NCBI RefSeq assembly: GCF_000382705.1 | Contig: NZ_ARQE01000003.1 | Span: forward strand, 372,001-436,000 | From: Aureimonas ureilytica DSM 18598 = NBRC 106430 | GTDB taxonomy: Bacteria > Pseudomonadota > Alphaproteobacteria > Rhizobiales > Rhizobiaceae | Reading direction: 5' to 3' | Length of the DNA stretch: 64,000 nucleotides | Shown here: piece after piece, positions 19,577 through 28,680 of the stretch | Numbering within the stretch: position 1 is the first letter of the stretch | How the letters are laid out: each line of letters opens with the position of its first letter | Notes under the pieces: generated by a model | Told to the model about the DNA's origin: nothing | Seen by the model: only the letters and a program-made list of their open reading frames with translations | Database searches by the model: none | Made by a program: the position numbers and the translations under genes

Positions 19577-20566
19577 TTACATCATCGGCATGACCTTGAT
19601 GATGGCCGGGCCGATGATCACCGCGAAGAGAACCGGCAGGAAGAACACCATCATCGGCACGGTGAGTTTGGGCGGCAGGGCCGCCGCCTTGCCTTCGGCC
19701 GCCGTCATGCGCTGGTCGCGGCTTTCCTGCGAGAGCGTGCGCAGGGCGACGCCGAGCGGCGTGCCGTAGCGCTCGGCCTGGATCAGCGCGGTGCAGACGG
19801 AGCGCACCGATTCCAGCCCGGTGCGCGCGATGAGGTTCTCGTAGGCCTGCTTGCGGTCCGGCAGATAGGACAGCTCGGCGCAGACCAGCACCATTTCCTC
19901 GGCGAGCGGCACGGACTGAAGGCCGATCTCGTCGGCCACGCGCCGGAAGGCGGCCTCGATCGCATTGCCCGATTCCACGCAGATCAGAAGCAGGTCGAGC
20001 GCGTCGGGCCAGGCCCGCGTGATCGACTGCGCCCGCTTCTTGCTGGCGTTGCTGACGAAGATCAGCGGGGCGTAGAAGCCCGCATAGGCGGCCAGGATGC
20101 AGATGAAGAAGCGCACGAAGAAGGCGCGGTCGGCCATCATCCCCAAGCCGAAGACGTAGAAGGCCACGAAGAGGCCGAACACGAGCGGCAGGATCGCGCG
20201 GCAGAACAGAAACAAGGTCAGGGCGCGATGGGTGCGAAAGCCCGCGATGCGCAGCTTGGTCGTGGTCGCCTCGTCGAGCAGCGCCTTGCGCAGGTCCAGC
20301 GCCTCCACGACCTTGGCCGCAAAGGAGCGATCGGCCTGCTTGCGCAGGGTCACGCGGCCCCCGTCCCGCTCGTTCGCCATGCGGGCGCGCTCGCGCGCGC
20401 GAACCTGATCGCGCTCCAGCGCCACGGACTTCATGCGGCTCTTCATCTCGTGTCCCGAGAGAAGCGGCAGCACCACCGACAGGAGGCAGCCGAACATGGC
20501 GACCGCCACGAGCAGGCCGAGCACGGTCTGGCTGGACAGGCCGATCATCTGGAACACGGCGTCCAT
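19577..20566 (-). CDS. tadC: Tad pilus inner-membrane protein TadC
   Basis: A 329-residue GspF-type platform protein of the Tad (Flp pilus) machine. It has an N-terminal membrane segment (about 13-38), a charged cytoplasmic stretch, two central membrane segments (about 120-175), the T2SSF domain (LDLLLICVESGNAIEAAFRRVA) and a C-terminal membrane helix ending KVMPMM. It probably pairs with TadB to anchor the CpaF ATPase. It is the last gene of the leftward cluster, 15 bp after tadB. Confidence 0.92.
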   Translation of the reverse strand: MDAVFQMIGLSSQTVLGLLVAVAMFGCLLSVVLPLLSGHEMKSRMKSVALERDQVRARERARMANERDGGRVTLRKQADRSFAAKVVEALDLRKALLDEATTTKLRIAGFRTHRALTLFLFCRAILPLVFGLFVAFYVFGLGMMADRAFFVRFFICILAAYAGFYAPLIFVSNASKKRAQSITRAWPDALDLLLICVESGNAIEAAFRRVADEIGLQSVPLAEEMVLVCAELSYLPDRKQAYENLIARTGLESVRSVCTALIQAERYGTPLGVALRTLSQESRDQRMTAAEGKAAALPPKLTVPMMVFFLPVLFAVIIGPAIIKVMPMM

Positions 20567-20581
20567 GGCCGAACCTTTCGT

Positions 20582-21580
20582 TTAGAAGTCGAAATTGATC
20601 ATCTTGCGCATCACCAGGATGCCGCACAGCATCCACATCGCGGAGCCCAGGAGGATCATGTGGCCTTTGGGATCGGTGAAGAGCACGGAAATGTAGTCGG
20701 GCGAGGTCAGGTAGACGAGAACGCCGACGATGATCGGCAGGGAGCCGATAATGTAGGCCGAGGCCTTGGCCTCCATCGACATGGCCTTGATCTTGCCCTT
20801 CATCTTGCGGCGCTCGCGCAAGACGCGCGACAGGTTGCCGAGGGCTTCCGCAAGGTTGCCGCCCGATTGCGACTGGATCGCCACGACGATGGCGAAGAAG
20901 TTCGTCTCGGGCATGGGCATGCTGATATAGAGCCGGTTCACCGCCTCGGTGAGCGGCGAGCCCATCTGCAGGGCTTCCACGACGCGCGCGAATTCCGAGC
21001 GCACCGGCTCGGGCGTCTCGTTGGAGATCATGCGCAGCGTGTCGTTGAGCGGCAGGCCGGACTTGATGCCGCGCACGATGACGTCGAGCGCATTGGCGAA
21101 TTCGTCCGTGAAGCGCTGCTGCCGGCGCGCCCGGCGCCAGCCCAGGAACCAGTGCGGGCCGGCGGCCCCGCCCGCGATCCCCAGAAGCAGCGCGACGAGC
21201 GGCGCCCCGCTGACGAGAAGAATCAGCAGAAACACGAAAAGGCCGAAACCGGCGCTGGCGAGATAATAGGTGCGGGGCGGGAAGTCGAAACCGGCCTGCC
21301 GGATGCGCGCTTCGAGCGTCAGCTTGCGCAGGTGGACGTTGCGCTTGCGGTTCTTTTCCTCGAGCTCGTCCAGCGTCGCCTGCAGGGTCTTGCGGCGCTT
21401 GGTGACCTCCTGCATCCGGTCGCGCGCCGCCTGGCGCAGCGCCGTGTCGTTTTCGGAGGCCGCGAACTGGTCGAAGCGCGAGCGCGTCGCCTTGTCGGCT
21501 TCCATGCGGGGCTGCAACACGCCGTAGAGAAGCGCGCCGGTGGACAGGGCCACCAGACAGATGAAGAGGATCGTCGTCAC
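20582..21580 (-). CDS. tadB: Tad pilus inner-membrane protein TadB
   Basis: A 332-residue platform protein with the T2SSF domain (ANALDVIVRGIKSGLPLNDTL...EFARVVEALQMGSPL; SQSGGNLAEALGNLSRVLRER). The start is a GTG at 21578-21580 that overlaps the cpaF stop (GTGA), giving a hydrophobic N-terminus TTILFICLVALSTGALLYGV. The longer frame upstream runs antisense-style through cpaF and is rejected. A coiled, charged region (about 35-90) follows the first membrane helix. It works with TadC in pilus assembly. Confidence 0.9.
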   Translation of the reverse strand: MTTILFICLVALSTGALLYGVLQPRMEADKATRSRFDQFAASENDTALRQAARDRMQEVTKRRKTLQATLDELEEKNRKRNVHLRKLTLEARIRQAGFDFPPRTYYLASAGFGLFVFLLILLVSGAPLVALLLGIAGGAAGPHWFLGWRRARRQQRFTDEFANALDVIVRGIKSGLPLNDTLRMISNETPEPVRSEFARVVEALQMGSPLTEAVNRLYISMPMPETNFFAIVVAIQSQSGGNLAEALGNLSRVLRERRKMKGKIKAMSMEAKASAYIIGSLPIIVGVLVYLTSPDYISVLFTDPKGHMILLGSAMWMLCGILVMRKMINFDF

Positions 21581-23058
21581 GAGGCGCGCTCCACGTCGGC
21601 CGCGTCGAGCGCGCGGGCGAGGCGCTGTTCCTCGTTGTAGTAGCGCGCGCGATCCCAGAAGGCCGGCCGGCCGATGCCGGTGGAGCGGTGGCGCCCCAGA
21701 AGCCGCCCGCGCGAATCCTCGCCCAGAATGTCGTAGAGGAAGAGGTCCTGCGTGATGATCACGTCGCCTTCCATGCCCACGACCTCGGTGATGTGGGTGA
21801 TGCGGCGCGAGCCGTCGCGCAGGCGCGCGGCCTGGATGATGACGTCGATCGAGCCGACCACGATCTCCTTGACCGTGCGGGACGGCAGCGAGAAGCCGCC
21901 CATGGCGATCATGGATTCGATACGGTTCAGGCATTCGCGCGGGCTGTTGGCGTGGATCGTGCCCATCGAGCCGTCATGGCCCGTGTTCATCGCCTGCAGG
22001 AGATCGAAGACCTCCGGTCCGCGCACTTCGCCGACGATGATGCGTTCGGGGCGCATGCGCAGGCAGTTCTTGACGAGATCACGCATGGTGATCTCGCCCT
22101 CGCCCTCGATATTGGGCGGGCGCGTTTCCAGGCGCACGACATGGGGCTGCTGGAGCTGGAGTTCGGCCGAGTCCTCGCAGGTGATGATGCGCTCGTCCTC
22201 GTCGATATAGCGCGTCAGGCAGTTGAGGAGCGTCGTCTTGCCCGAGCCCGTGCCGCCGGAGATGACGACATTGCAGCGCACCCGGCCGATGATCTCGAGG
22301 ATCGTCGCCCCTTCCGGCGAGATCGCGCCGAACTCGACGAGCTGCGGCAGGGTCAGCTTGTCCTTCTTGAACTTGCGGATGGTCAGCACCGTGCCGTCGA
22401 TGGCGAGCGGCGGGGCGATGACGTTGACGCGCGAGCCGTCCGGCAGGCGCGCGTCGCAGATGGGCGAGGATTCGTCGACGCGCCGGCCGACTTGGCTGAC
22501 GATGCGCTGGCAGATGTTGAGAAGCTGCTGGTTGTCGCGAAAGCGCACTCCCGCCTCGATCACCTTGCCGCCGACTTCGATGAAGGTCTGGCGCGCGCCG
22601 TTGACCATGATGTCGGCGATGTCGTCGCGAACCAGAAGCGGCTCCAGCGGGCCGTAGCCGAGAACGTCGTTGCAGATGTCGGCGAGCAGGTCCTCCTGCT
22701 CGGCGATCGTCATCGCGAAATTCTTGATCGAGATGATGTCGTTGACGATGTCGCGGATTTCCTCGCGCGCCATCTCGGTTTCGAGCCGGGCGAGTTGGCT
22801 GAGGTCGATCGTGTCGATCAGCGCGGCGAAGATCTTGCTCTTGGTCTCGTAATAGCTGTCCGAGCGCGTCCGGCCCATCGACAGGGGCACGGCCGCGTCC
22901 GGCGCGGGCTTGGGCGGGGTCCGGGCGGCGGAGGGCTTGGGCGGAGCCGCCTCGCGCGGCTGGGGCGCGGGCGCGGGCGCCGGCAAAGCGGTCACGGCAG
23001 GCGCGGCCGGCGCCGGCCGTGCCAGGGTGCCCGTCTCGTTTCCACGCTTGCCGAACAT
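21577..23058 (-). CDS. cpaF: Tad pilus assembly ATPase CpaF/TadA
   Basis: A 493-residue secretion ATPase that powers Flp pilus assembly. After an Ala/Pro linker (10-60) come the N-terminal domain and the P-loop GGTGSGKTT at 268-276, the Asp box (ITCEDSAELQL), Walker B region IIVGEVRG (340-347) and His box GHDGSMGTIHANS (360-372). All catalytic motifs are intact. It overlaps tadB (GTGA) and follows cpaE by 91 bp, a gap that contains no gene. Confidence 0.95.
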   Translation of the reverse strand: MFGKRGNETGTLARPAPAAPAVTALPAPAPAPQPREAAPPKPSAARTPPKPAPDAAVPLSMGRTRSDSYYETKSKIFAALIDTIDLSQLARLETEMAREEIRDIVNDIISIKNFAMTIAEQEDLLADICNDVLGYGPLEPLLVRDDIADIMVNGARQTFIEVGGKVIEAGVRFRDNQQLLNICQRIVSQVGRRVDESSPICDARLPDGSRVNVIAPPLAIDGTVLTIRKFKKDKLTLPQLVEFGAISPEGATILEIIGRVRCNVVISGGTGSGKTTLLNCLTRYIDEDERIITCEDSAELQLQQPHVVRLETRPPNIEGEGEITMRDLVKNCLRMRPERIIVGEVRGPEVFDLLQAMNTGHDGSMGTIHANSPRECLNRIESMIAMGGFSLPSRTVKEIVVGSIDVIIQAARLRDGSRRITHITEVVGMEGDVIITQDLFLYDILGEDSRGRLLGRHRSTGIGRPAFWDRARYYNEEQRLARALDAADVERAS

Positions 23059-23149
23059 CGCGTTTGTTCCTTTCGCAAAGGTCTGGCGACGCCGGGTCCG
23101 GCGTCGAAGTCGGGTGTCGGGGCCTGGAGCCTCGAGGCCCCCTGCCCCG

Positions 23150-24424
23150 TCAGCGGCGGCGCATCAGCGCGCGCAGGCCGCTCAGGGCGGCACGCGGGGC
23201 GGCTTTGGCGAGGCTGCGGCCGGTCAGCGTGTGCGCCATGTCGGAAAAGGTCTGCGCGGCCGGGTGCTTGCCGTCGAGTTCGCTCAGCATCCGCCCCGTG
23301 TTGGCGGCGGTGCCGAACATCAGGGGATCGAAGGCGATCTGCGCCAGAAGCTCGACGCCGAGCGGCTCGGCGAATTCGGCCGGCGCGATCTCGGGGCGCT
23401 TGGGAACGCCGACGCGGTTGAGCACGAGGCGCGGCGCGCGGTCGTTCGGCCGGGCCTTGCGCAGCGTGTCCATGAGGTTCTTGGCGTTGCGCAGATTGGC
23501 CAGATCCGGCTCGGCCACGAGCACGACCTCGTCGGCCCGCTCCAGAATGGTGCGCGTCCAGCCGTTCCAGACATGGGGCACGTCGAGGACCACGTGCGGC
23601 GTGCTGCGCTGGGCCGCATCCATCAGGGCCGAGAAGGCCTCGGGATCGAAATCATAGTCCCGGTCGAGCGTCGAGGGGGCGGCCAGGAGCGACAGGTGCT
23701 CGGCGCAGGACACGAGAAGGCGATCCAGAAACACCTCGTCCAGGCGCTCGGCCGAGAACACCGCCTCGGACACGCCCTGCGCCGGGTCGCGGTCGAAATC
23801 GATATTGGCCGTGCCGAAGGGCAGGTCGAGATCGGCGAGCAGCACGTCGTTGCCGAAGAGCTTGGCGAGCGTCCAGCCGACATTGTGGCACAGGGTCGAG
23901 GCCCCGGCGCCGCCCTTGGCGCCGACGAAGGCGACGATGCGCCCGAGCGGATCGGCGCCCTCGGTCGCGAAGAGCTGCGAGATGACGCTGAGGACATCCG
24001 CCAGATGCACCGGCGCGAGCATGTATTCCGACACGCCGCGCCGCGTCAGCTCGCGATACAGGGAAACGTCGTTGTGATGCCCGACGATCACGACCTTGGA
24101 GCCGGGATCGCAGACATCGGCGAGCGCTTCGAGCTCAGCGAGGAGCTCGTCCGGCCGCAGCGTGGATTCGAGGATCACGAGATTGGGCGTCGGCGCGGAG
24201 GCGTAATGCTCGACCGCCGCGCGGATGCCGCCGGCATGGACGCGCACATGCGCCTTCACCATGCGCCGGTCGGTGGCCGCCGCCTCGATCGCCTCGCTCA
24301 CCTCATTGGTTTCGCAGAAGGCCTGGACGGAGATGCGCGGGATCGGGCGCAGCGCGTCGAGGCGCTCGCGGATGTCGCCCTCGGACGGGCGGTAGGGCAT
24401 TTCGCCGAAGGGAAGATCGGTCAT
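23150..24424 (-). CDS. cpaE: Tad pilus localisation protein CpaE/TadZ
   Basis: A 424-residue ParA/MinD-type ATPase. Residues about 30-150 form a receiver-like domain without the phospho-acceptor Asp (NLVILES in its place). The deviant Walker A is KGGAGAST at 170-177, followed by LLADLDLPFGTANIDF. CpaE/TadZ proteins position the pilus machine at a cell pole or on the membrane. It lies 8 bp after cpaD. Confidence 0.92.
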   Translation of the reverse strand: MTDLPFGEMPYRPSEGDIRERLDALRPIPRISVQAFCETNEVSEAIEAAATDRRMVKAHVRVHAGGIRAAVEHYASAPTPNLVILESTLRPDELLAELEALADVCDPGSKVVIVGHHNDVSLYRELTRRGVSEYMLAPVHLADVLSVISQLFATEGADPLGRIVAFVGAKGGAGASTLCHNVGWTLAKLFGNDVLLADLDLPFGTANIDFDRDPAQGVSEAVFSAERLDEVFLDRLLVSCAEHLSLLAAPSTLDRDYDFDPEAFSALMDAAQRSTPHVVLDVPHVWNGWTRTILERADEVVLVAEPDLANLRNAKNLMDTLRKARPNDRAPRLVLNRVGVPKRPEIAPAEFAEPLGVELLAQIAFDPLMFGTAANTGRMLSELDGKHPAAQTFSDMAHTLTGRSLAKAAPRAALSGLRALMRRR

Positions 24425-24432
24425 CGCTCGGC

Positions 24433-25143
24433 CTACCAGTTGTAATCGGACGCTTGCCGGGGCGGCTCGGAGGCCGTGCGGTCCCCACGACGGTATTTCT
24501 CGATCACCGTGGAGCGGCGCTCCGCATCGATCTCGCTCATGCCGCGCGGCCCGAGGAGATCACGCGGTTCGGCGATCTGCGCCGCGAGATTGCTTTGGGA
24601 GGCACAGCCGAAATTGTAGTAGTTGCGGTTCTCGCTCGTGTCGGCGAGGTCGTCCGGCCAGCGGCCGCAGGGCGCCACATCGGCCACCACGGCGTTGAAG
24701 GACAGAAGCAGCGGCGGCGTGTCGGCCACGCCCTCAGCCGGATAGGGCGCGACGACGATGCGCTGGCGTGGCACGCCGTTGTGGCGCAGGACAGTGACCG
24801 CATTGTCGGCGATGAGCCGGGCGGCGGCGGCGTTGCGCGAGCCGGTGGGATAGCGCACGCGGATCACCGCCGCGCGCGAGGAGCGAAAGCGCGTGGCGAA
24901 GCTCTCGATGCGGCTCTGGTCGGCCGGGGTCAGCCGCGTGTCGGACGAGGCGACGAAGAGGTCGAGATCGGTGGTCGCCTCGCGCACCGTGATCGGGTGC
25001 CGGGTGCGGTAGTCGTCGGGAACGGCGCCGACCTCGACATGCTGGTTGGCGCAGCCGGCGAGCCCGCCGACGAGGAGCGGCACGGCCGAGGCGACGAGGA
25101 CACGGGCGAGGCGGGAGGGGAGAAGGCGGCGGCGCTCGGTCAT
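24433..25143 (-). CDS. cpaD: Tad pilus lipoprotein CpaD
   Basis: A 236-residue lipoprotein with signal LLVGGLAGC and the CpaD domain (YRTRHPITV, a repeat of short acidic and hydrophobic stretches, CGRWPDDL, NFGCASQSNLAAQIAEPRDL). CpaD is thought to help the CpaC secretin in the outer membrane. It overlaps the cpaC stop by 4 bp (ATGA). Confidence 0.9.
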   Translation of the reverse strand: MTERRRLLPSRLARVLVASAVPLLVGGLAGCANQHVEVGAVPDDYRTRHPITVREATTDLDLFVASSDTRLTPADQSRIESFATRFRSSRAAVIRVRYPTGSRNAAAARLIADNAVTVLRHNGVPRQRIVVAPYPAEGVADTPPLLLSFNAVVADVAPCGRWPDDLADTSENRNYYNFGCASQSNLAAQIAEPRDLLGPRGMSEIDAERRSTVIEKYRRGDRTASEPPRQASDYNW

Positions 25144-26744
25144 TTGTAGATGTATCCGACGTTGCCGTGGTAGCGGCCGGGGGGAAGACGGGTGTCGGCG
25201 GCGCCATAGACGCGGTTCACGCGGCCGAGGAAGTTCGACGCGCCGTCCGACGAGAAGTTCAGATTGTCGTCCGGCCGGGCCAGATCCTGGCGCGCCACGG
25301 GCCGCACGAGATAGGGCGTGACGATCACCACGAGTTCGGTCTCGTAGCGCTGGAAGTCGCGCGAGCGGAACAGGGTGCCGAGCACCGGGATCTTGGAAAG
25401 GCCGGGATAGCCCGAGACGACCTGACGCACGTCGTCGCGCACGAGGCCGGCGATCACCAGCGAGCCGCCGGAGGGAAGCTCGACGGTCGTGTCGGCGAGG
25501 CGCTTGCGGATGCCAGTCAGCGTCAGCGATCCTCCCGTATCGGCCGATCCCTGGAAATTGAAGGCGTTTTCGAAGGTCGGCTCGGAGACGGCCGTCCGGA
25601 TCTTCAGACTGATACGGCCGGGAGACAGGACGACGGGCGTGAAGTCCAGACCGATGCCGTAATCGATCTTTTCCGTATCGATCGTGACCGTTCCCTCTTG
25701 GGTTTCCGAATCGACAATCACGCCGGCAGCGTTGCGGATGTAAGTGGTCTTCGGAGGCGTGACGGTTCGCCCGCTGGGCGAGGAAAATTCGCCACCCACT
25801 TTGAACGAGGCGCTTTCACCCGAGATCGCGGTCAGGCTCGGCTCGGCCAGTGTCCGCATCACGCCGGCCTGTTCCAGCGCGCGCAGCTGGGACGAAATCC
25901 CGTTGCGGCTATCGCCCGTGTTGAAGAGCGAAGCCCCCGACGAGGAAATCGCCTTGCCAAGCCCGAACGGATTGTCGCTGACCGCCGAGAACAGCATGCC
26001 ATCGATCGATCCGACGCCGGTGCCGTCAATGCCCAGCTGCTTCACGACCGACCGCTGGACCTCGGCGACGGTGACCTTGAGCGTGACCTGGTCCTCGCCC
26101 TGGATCTGGAGAAGGTTGACGATCTGGCTCGACTGGCGGCGCTCCTGGGCCTGCGACACGCCGCCGATCGCCACGCCGCCGCTGCCGGCCGCCGAAGCGC
26201 CCGAGGTCGCGGTCTTGATGTACTGGCCCGTCGTCGCCTCGCCGCCGGTGACGAAGATGTTCGCCAGATCGACGGCCCGCTGCGCGTCCTGCGCGTTCTC
26301 CACCGTGCCGGTGAGGATGACGTTGTCGTTCAGCATCTCGGCCCGCACGTCGGCGGTCGGGATGAAACGGCGGATCGTGGAGGCGAGCGCGGAGATGTCG
26401 CGTTCGATCTTGAGGTCGAGAACCGCGATCTCACGCCCGTTGGCGTCGAAGACGAAGATGTTGGTCTGGCCGATCTGCTTGCCGAAAATGTAGATGCGCC
26501 GGGCCGTGCGCGTCACCGCGTCGGCGACCGCGGGATTGGACACGACGATGTCGTGCGCGTCGCGCGGCAGGTCGATGACCTTGGACTTGTCGAGGCCGAG
26601 CGAGATCGTCTGCTGCGGACGGTTGACGGCGACCACGGCGCTTTCGGCGAAGGCCGGCAGCGGCAGAAGGGCGGGAAGCGCCAGCGAGGCCTGAAGCGCG
26701 GCGGCGAGGCGGCGCGTGGAGCGGGTGCGAAGACGGAGCGCCAT
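25140..26744 (-). CDS. cpaC: Tad pilus outer-membrane secretin CpaC
   Basis: A 534-residue secretin. It has a cleavable signal (cleavage after LLPLPAFA near residue 33), the N-terminal pilus/secretin domain (SLGLDKSKVIDLPRDAHDIVVSNPAVADAV), a BON-like region (about 120-160) and the C-terminal beta-barrel secretin domain (VKQLGIDGTG; VELPSGGSLVIAGLV). It makes the channel through which the Flp pilus leaves the cell. It follows cpaB by 3 bp. Confidence 0.95.
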   Translation of the reverse strand: MALRLRTRSTRRLAAALQASLALPALLPLPAFAESAVVAVNRPQQTISLGLDKSKVIDLPRDAHDIVVSNPAVADAVTRTARRIYIFGKQIGQTNIFVFDANGREIAVLDLKIERDISALASTIRRFIPTADVRAEMLNDNVILTGTVENAQDAQRAVDLANIFVTGGEATTGQYIKTATSGASAAGSGGVAIGGVSQAQERRQSSQIVNLLQIQGEDQVTLKVTVAEVQRSVVKQLGIDGTGVGSIDGMLFSAVSDNPFGLGKAISSSGASLFNTGDSRNGISSQLRALEQAGVMRTLAEPSLTAISGESASFKVGGEFSSPSGRTVTPPKTTYIRNAAGVIVDSETQEGTVTIDTEKIDYGIGLDFTPVVLSPGRISLKIRTAVSEPTFENAFNFQGSADTGGSLTLTGIRKRLADTTVELPSGGSLVIAGLVRDDVRQVVSGYPGLSKIPVLGTLFRSRDFQRYETELVVIVTPYLVRPVARQDLARPDDNLNFSSDGASNFLGRVNRVYGAADTRLPPGRYHGNVGYIYK

Positions 26745-26747
26745 GCT

Positions 26748-27575
26748 TCAGTTCCTCGTGGTGATGTCGGTGGTCTTGCCGTAGCGAACCACGCGGATCT
26801 GCGACTTCTGCGGCGCCTGCTGCTGTTCCAGGAGGAAGCGGGCATAGCCGGGCGAACCGGGCACGGAATCGGCGAGCGAGCGCAGCGACAGGATCAGGCG
26901 ATCGGTCATGCGCGAGGCCGCCGTCAGGGCTTCGGCCTGCTGCGGGTCGACCTCCAGCGTGGCGGTGGAGCCGACCACGACGCGCGTCCCGTCCTTTTCC
27001 TCGACGGTCTGGTCGATGGCGAGGACGCGCAGATTCTTCAGGATCGTGGTGGTTTCGATGCTGGCAGGCTGCTGCATCCCCGGCGCCGTCTTCTCGCGCG
27101 CCATGATGACGTCGACATGATCGTTGGGCAGGATGAAGCCACCGGCCGAGGTGTCGGCGGAAATCTGCACGGCGATGGCGCGCATTCCCTCCGGCAGAAT
27201 GGCGGACAGGAAGCCGCGATCGCTCTTCACCAGCTTGGCTTCGCGGATCGGCTCGCCGGTGAAGAAGGCCTGACGCGCGATCGAACCCTTGATCTCCTCC
27301 ATGGCGTCGGGCTTCTGGTCCCGGCGCAGAAGAGCGGCCGAGACCGCGCTTTCGGGCCATTGCACCCAGTCGAGCGCGCCGTCCACCCGCTCGCCCATGG
27401 CGATGTCGCGCGAGGCGGCGAGGACCTCCACCAGCCGGATCGGCGGTTCGGCCGGCTGGGCGGTGATGAGAACGGGCTCGGGCGGAGGGGGGGCGGCCAG
27501 GTTGACCGCCAGGAGGCCGGCGCCGGCGGCAGCGACACCCGCCACTCCAAAAATCGCCAGACGCGACACACGCAT
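26748..27575 (-). CDS. cpaB: Tad pilus assembly protein CpaB/RcpC
   Basis: A 275-residue periplasmic protein with an N-terminal membrane anchor (RLAIFGVAGVAAAGAGLLAVNL) and a SAF domain (VLAASRDIAMGERVDGALDWVQWP, LPEGMRAIAV, VDVIMARE). CpaB links the pilus machine with the secretin and perhaps murein. The ATG at 27573-27575 is preceded by GGGGGA; the ATG eight codons upstream has no ribosome site. Confidence 0.92.
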   Translation of the reverse strand: MRVSRLAIFGVAGVAAAGAGLLAVNLAAPPPPEPVLITAQPAEPPIRLVEVLAASRDIAMGERVDGALDWVQWPESAVSAALLRRDQKPDAMEEIKGSIARQAFFTGEPIREAKLVKSDRGFLSAILPEGMRAIAVQISADTSAGGFILPNDHVDVIMAREKTAPGMQQPASIETTTILKNLRVLAIDQTVEEKDGTRVVVGSTATLEVDPQQAEALTAASRMTDRLILSLRSLADSVPGSPGYARFLLEQQQAPQKSQIRVVRYGKTTDITTRN

Positions 27576-27690
27576 TGCGTTCCCCCGACATCGTGCCATT
27601 TCGAGCGGTCAGCCGCTCCTTTGGCCCTTTATCGGCGGGAAACTCTCAAGACATGGTTAACGAGTGGCAAACGATCGAGCTGGCACGGGG

Positions 27691-28200
27691 TCAGATCAGT
27701 CCGAGGACAGACTGCATCGCGGGCAGGCGCAGGGCCACGAGAATGCCGGCGGCTCCCAGCGCCACGCCATAGGGCACGCCGGCGGCGGGATCGAGAAGCC
27801 GATCGACGGACGTGTTGCCGGTGGTCGGGCGCAGGCAGGCGCGCGCGAGGATAATGGTGAGCGTTAATGCTCCGCCGAGGAGGCTGGCGAAGAAGAGATA
27901 GTCCCACAGGGCGAGCGTCGGGCCGAACCAGAGCGCGGTCGCGGCGATCAGCTTGGCGTCCCCTCCCCCCATCCAGCCGAGCGCGAAGGCGCCGAAGGTG
28001 AGAAGAAGGACGAAGAGTCCTGTCAGCACGTGCAGGCCGATCAGGCTGAGCGAAGCGTCCGAGGCCAGGGCCAGACAAGCATAGGCGACGACGACCACCC
28101 CAACCAGACGGTTGGGGATGGTCATCGTCGACAGGTCGGTCACGATAGCGGCCGCCATGGAGACCAGAAAGGCGAAGAGAGCCAAGCTCAGAACGAGCAT
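27691..28200 (-). CDS. cpaA: Prepilin peptidase CpaA/TadV
   Basis: A 169-residue A24 family aspartic membrane peptidase that cleaves Flp prepilin and pseudopilins. The two catalytic Asp residues are in TDLSTMTIPN (near residue 22) and GGGDAKL (near 80). Several membrane helices fill the rest. It sits between flp and cpaB, with about 115 bp to cpaB. Confidence 0.92.
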   Translation of the reverse strand: MLVLSLALFAFLVSMAAAIVTDLSTMTIPNRLVGVVVVAYACLALASDASLSLIGLHVLTGLFVLLLTFGAFALGWMGGGDAKLIAATALWFGPTLALWDYLFFASLLGGALTLTIILARACLRPTTGNTSVDRLLDPAAGVPYGVALGAAGILVALRLPAMQSVLGLI

Positions 28201-28247
28201 CCCAAACCCTCCGCCTGAGTGGCCTCACAAGTCAGCAGTTAGAACTA

Positions 28248-28430
28248 TTAATTACTTACCTTCGCACCCTGCACGGCCGTGCTGATATCTAGGAACTTCT
28301 GCTTGAGGTTCGGGCCGAGCGTCGAGGCGCCAGCGATGACGGCGACCGAGATCAGCGCGGCGAGAAGGCCGTACTCGATGGCGGTGGCGCCGGATTCGTT
28401 CTTCTTGAAGCGAGCGAGAAGCTTCGTCAT
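28248..28430 (-). CDS. flp: Flp type IVb major pilin
   Basis: A 60-residue prepilin. The basic leader FKKNESG precedes the hydrophobic core ATAIEYGLLAALISVAVIAG; cleavage is expected between Gly14 and Ala15, leaving Glu at position 5 of the mature pilin as required. It is first in the leftward Tad operon, 47 bp before cpaA. A CtrA-like box lies about 115 bp upstream of its start. Confidence 0.95.
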   Translation of the reverse strand: MTKLLARFKKNESGATAIEYGLLAALISVAVIAGASTLGPNLKQKFLDISTAVQGAKVSN

Positions 28431-28545
28431 GGGAGGTCTCCTCCGAGAGGTTTGCGATCTGGTCCCGACGATCAGGACGGCCCTGGTCTCGTTCGGTTGA
28501 GGTCAGACTAGGCAGCGTCGATTGCGGCTCGCTTAAAATTGATCC

Positions 28546-28560
28546 TTAACAAGGCCTTAA
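28546..28560. promoter_or_regulatory. CtrA-like box between flp and the divergent pilus gene
   Basis: TTAA (28546-28549), seven bases, TTAA (28557-28560) fits the alphaproteobacterial cell-cycle regulator CtrA consensus TTAA-N7-TTAAC except for the last base. The reverse strand also ends with GTTAA. The pilA gene of Caulobacter is a known CtrA target, so control of flp here is plausible. Other TTAA words lie nearby (28532, 28617). It is inside the 250-bp divergent gap 28431-28680. Confidence 0.5.
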
Positions 28561-28680
28561 TGCAGGGGCCCGTTAGCACCATGCTGAACAGACCCGAAAC
28601 AGAGACCCGAAACTTATCCTTAACGTCGATCGAACCATGATGGCGCATCGGGACCGCCGGGTCCGCCCGCTGGAGTTCGT

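Noticed and set aside
25167-27854. Open frame of 895 codons on the plus strand through cpaC and cpaB
   Set aside because: Longest open frame in the area, but it reads antisense through two clear Tad genes and has no recognisable domain.
28532-28550. Second CtrA-like pair TTAA...TTAAC
   Set aside because: Spacing is nine bases, not seven, so it does not fit the consensus; only the pair at 28546-28560 was kept.
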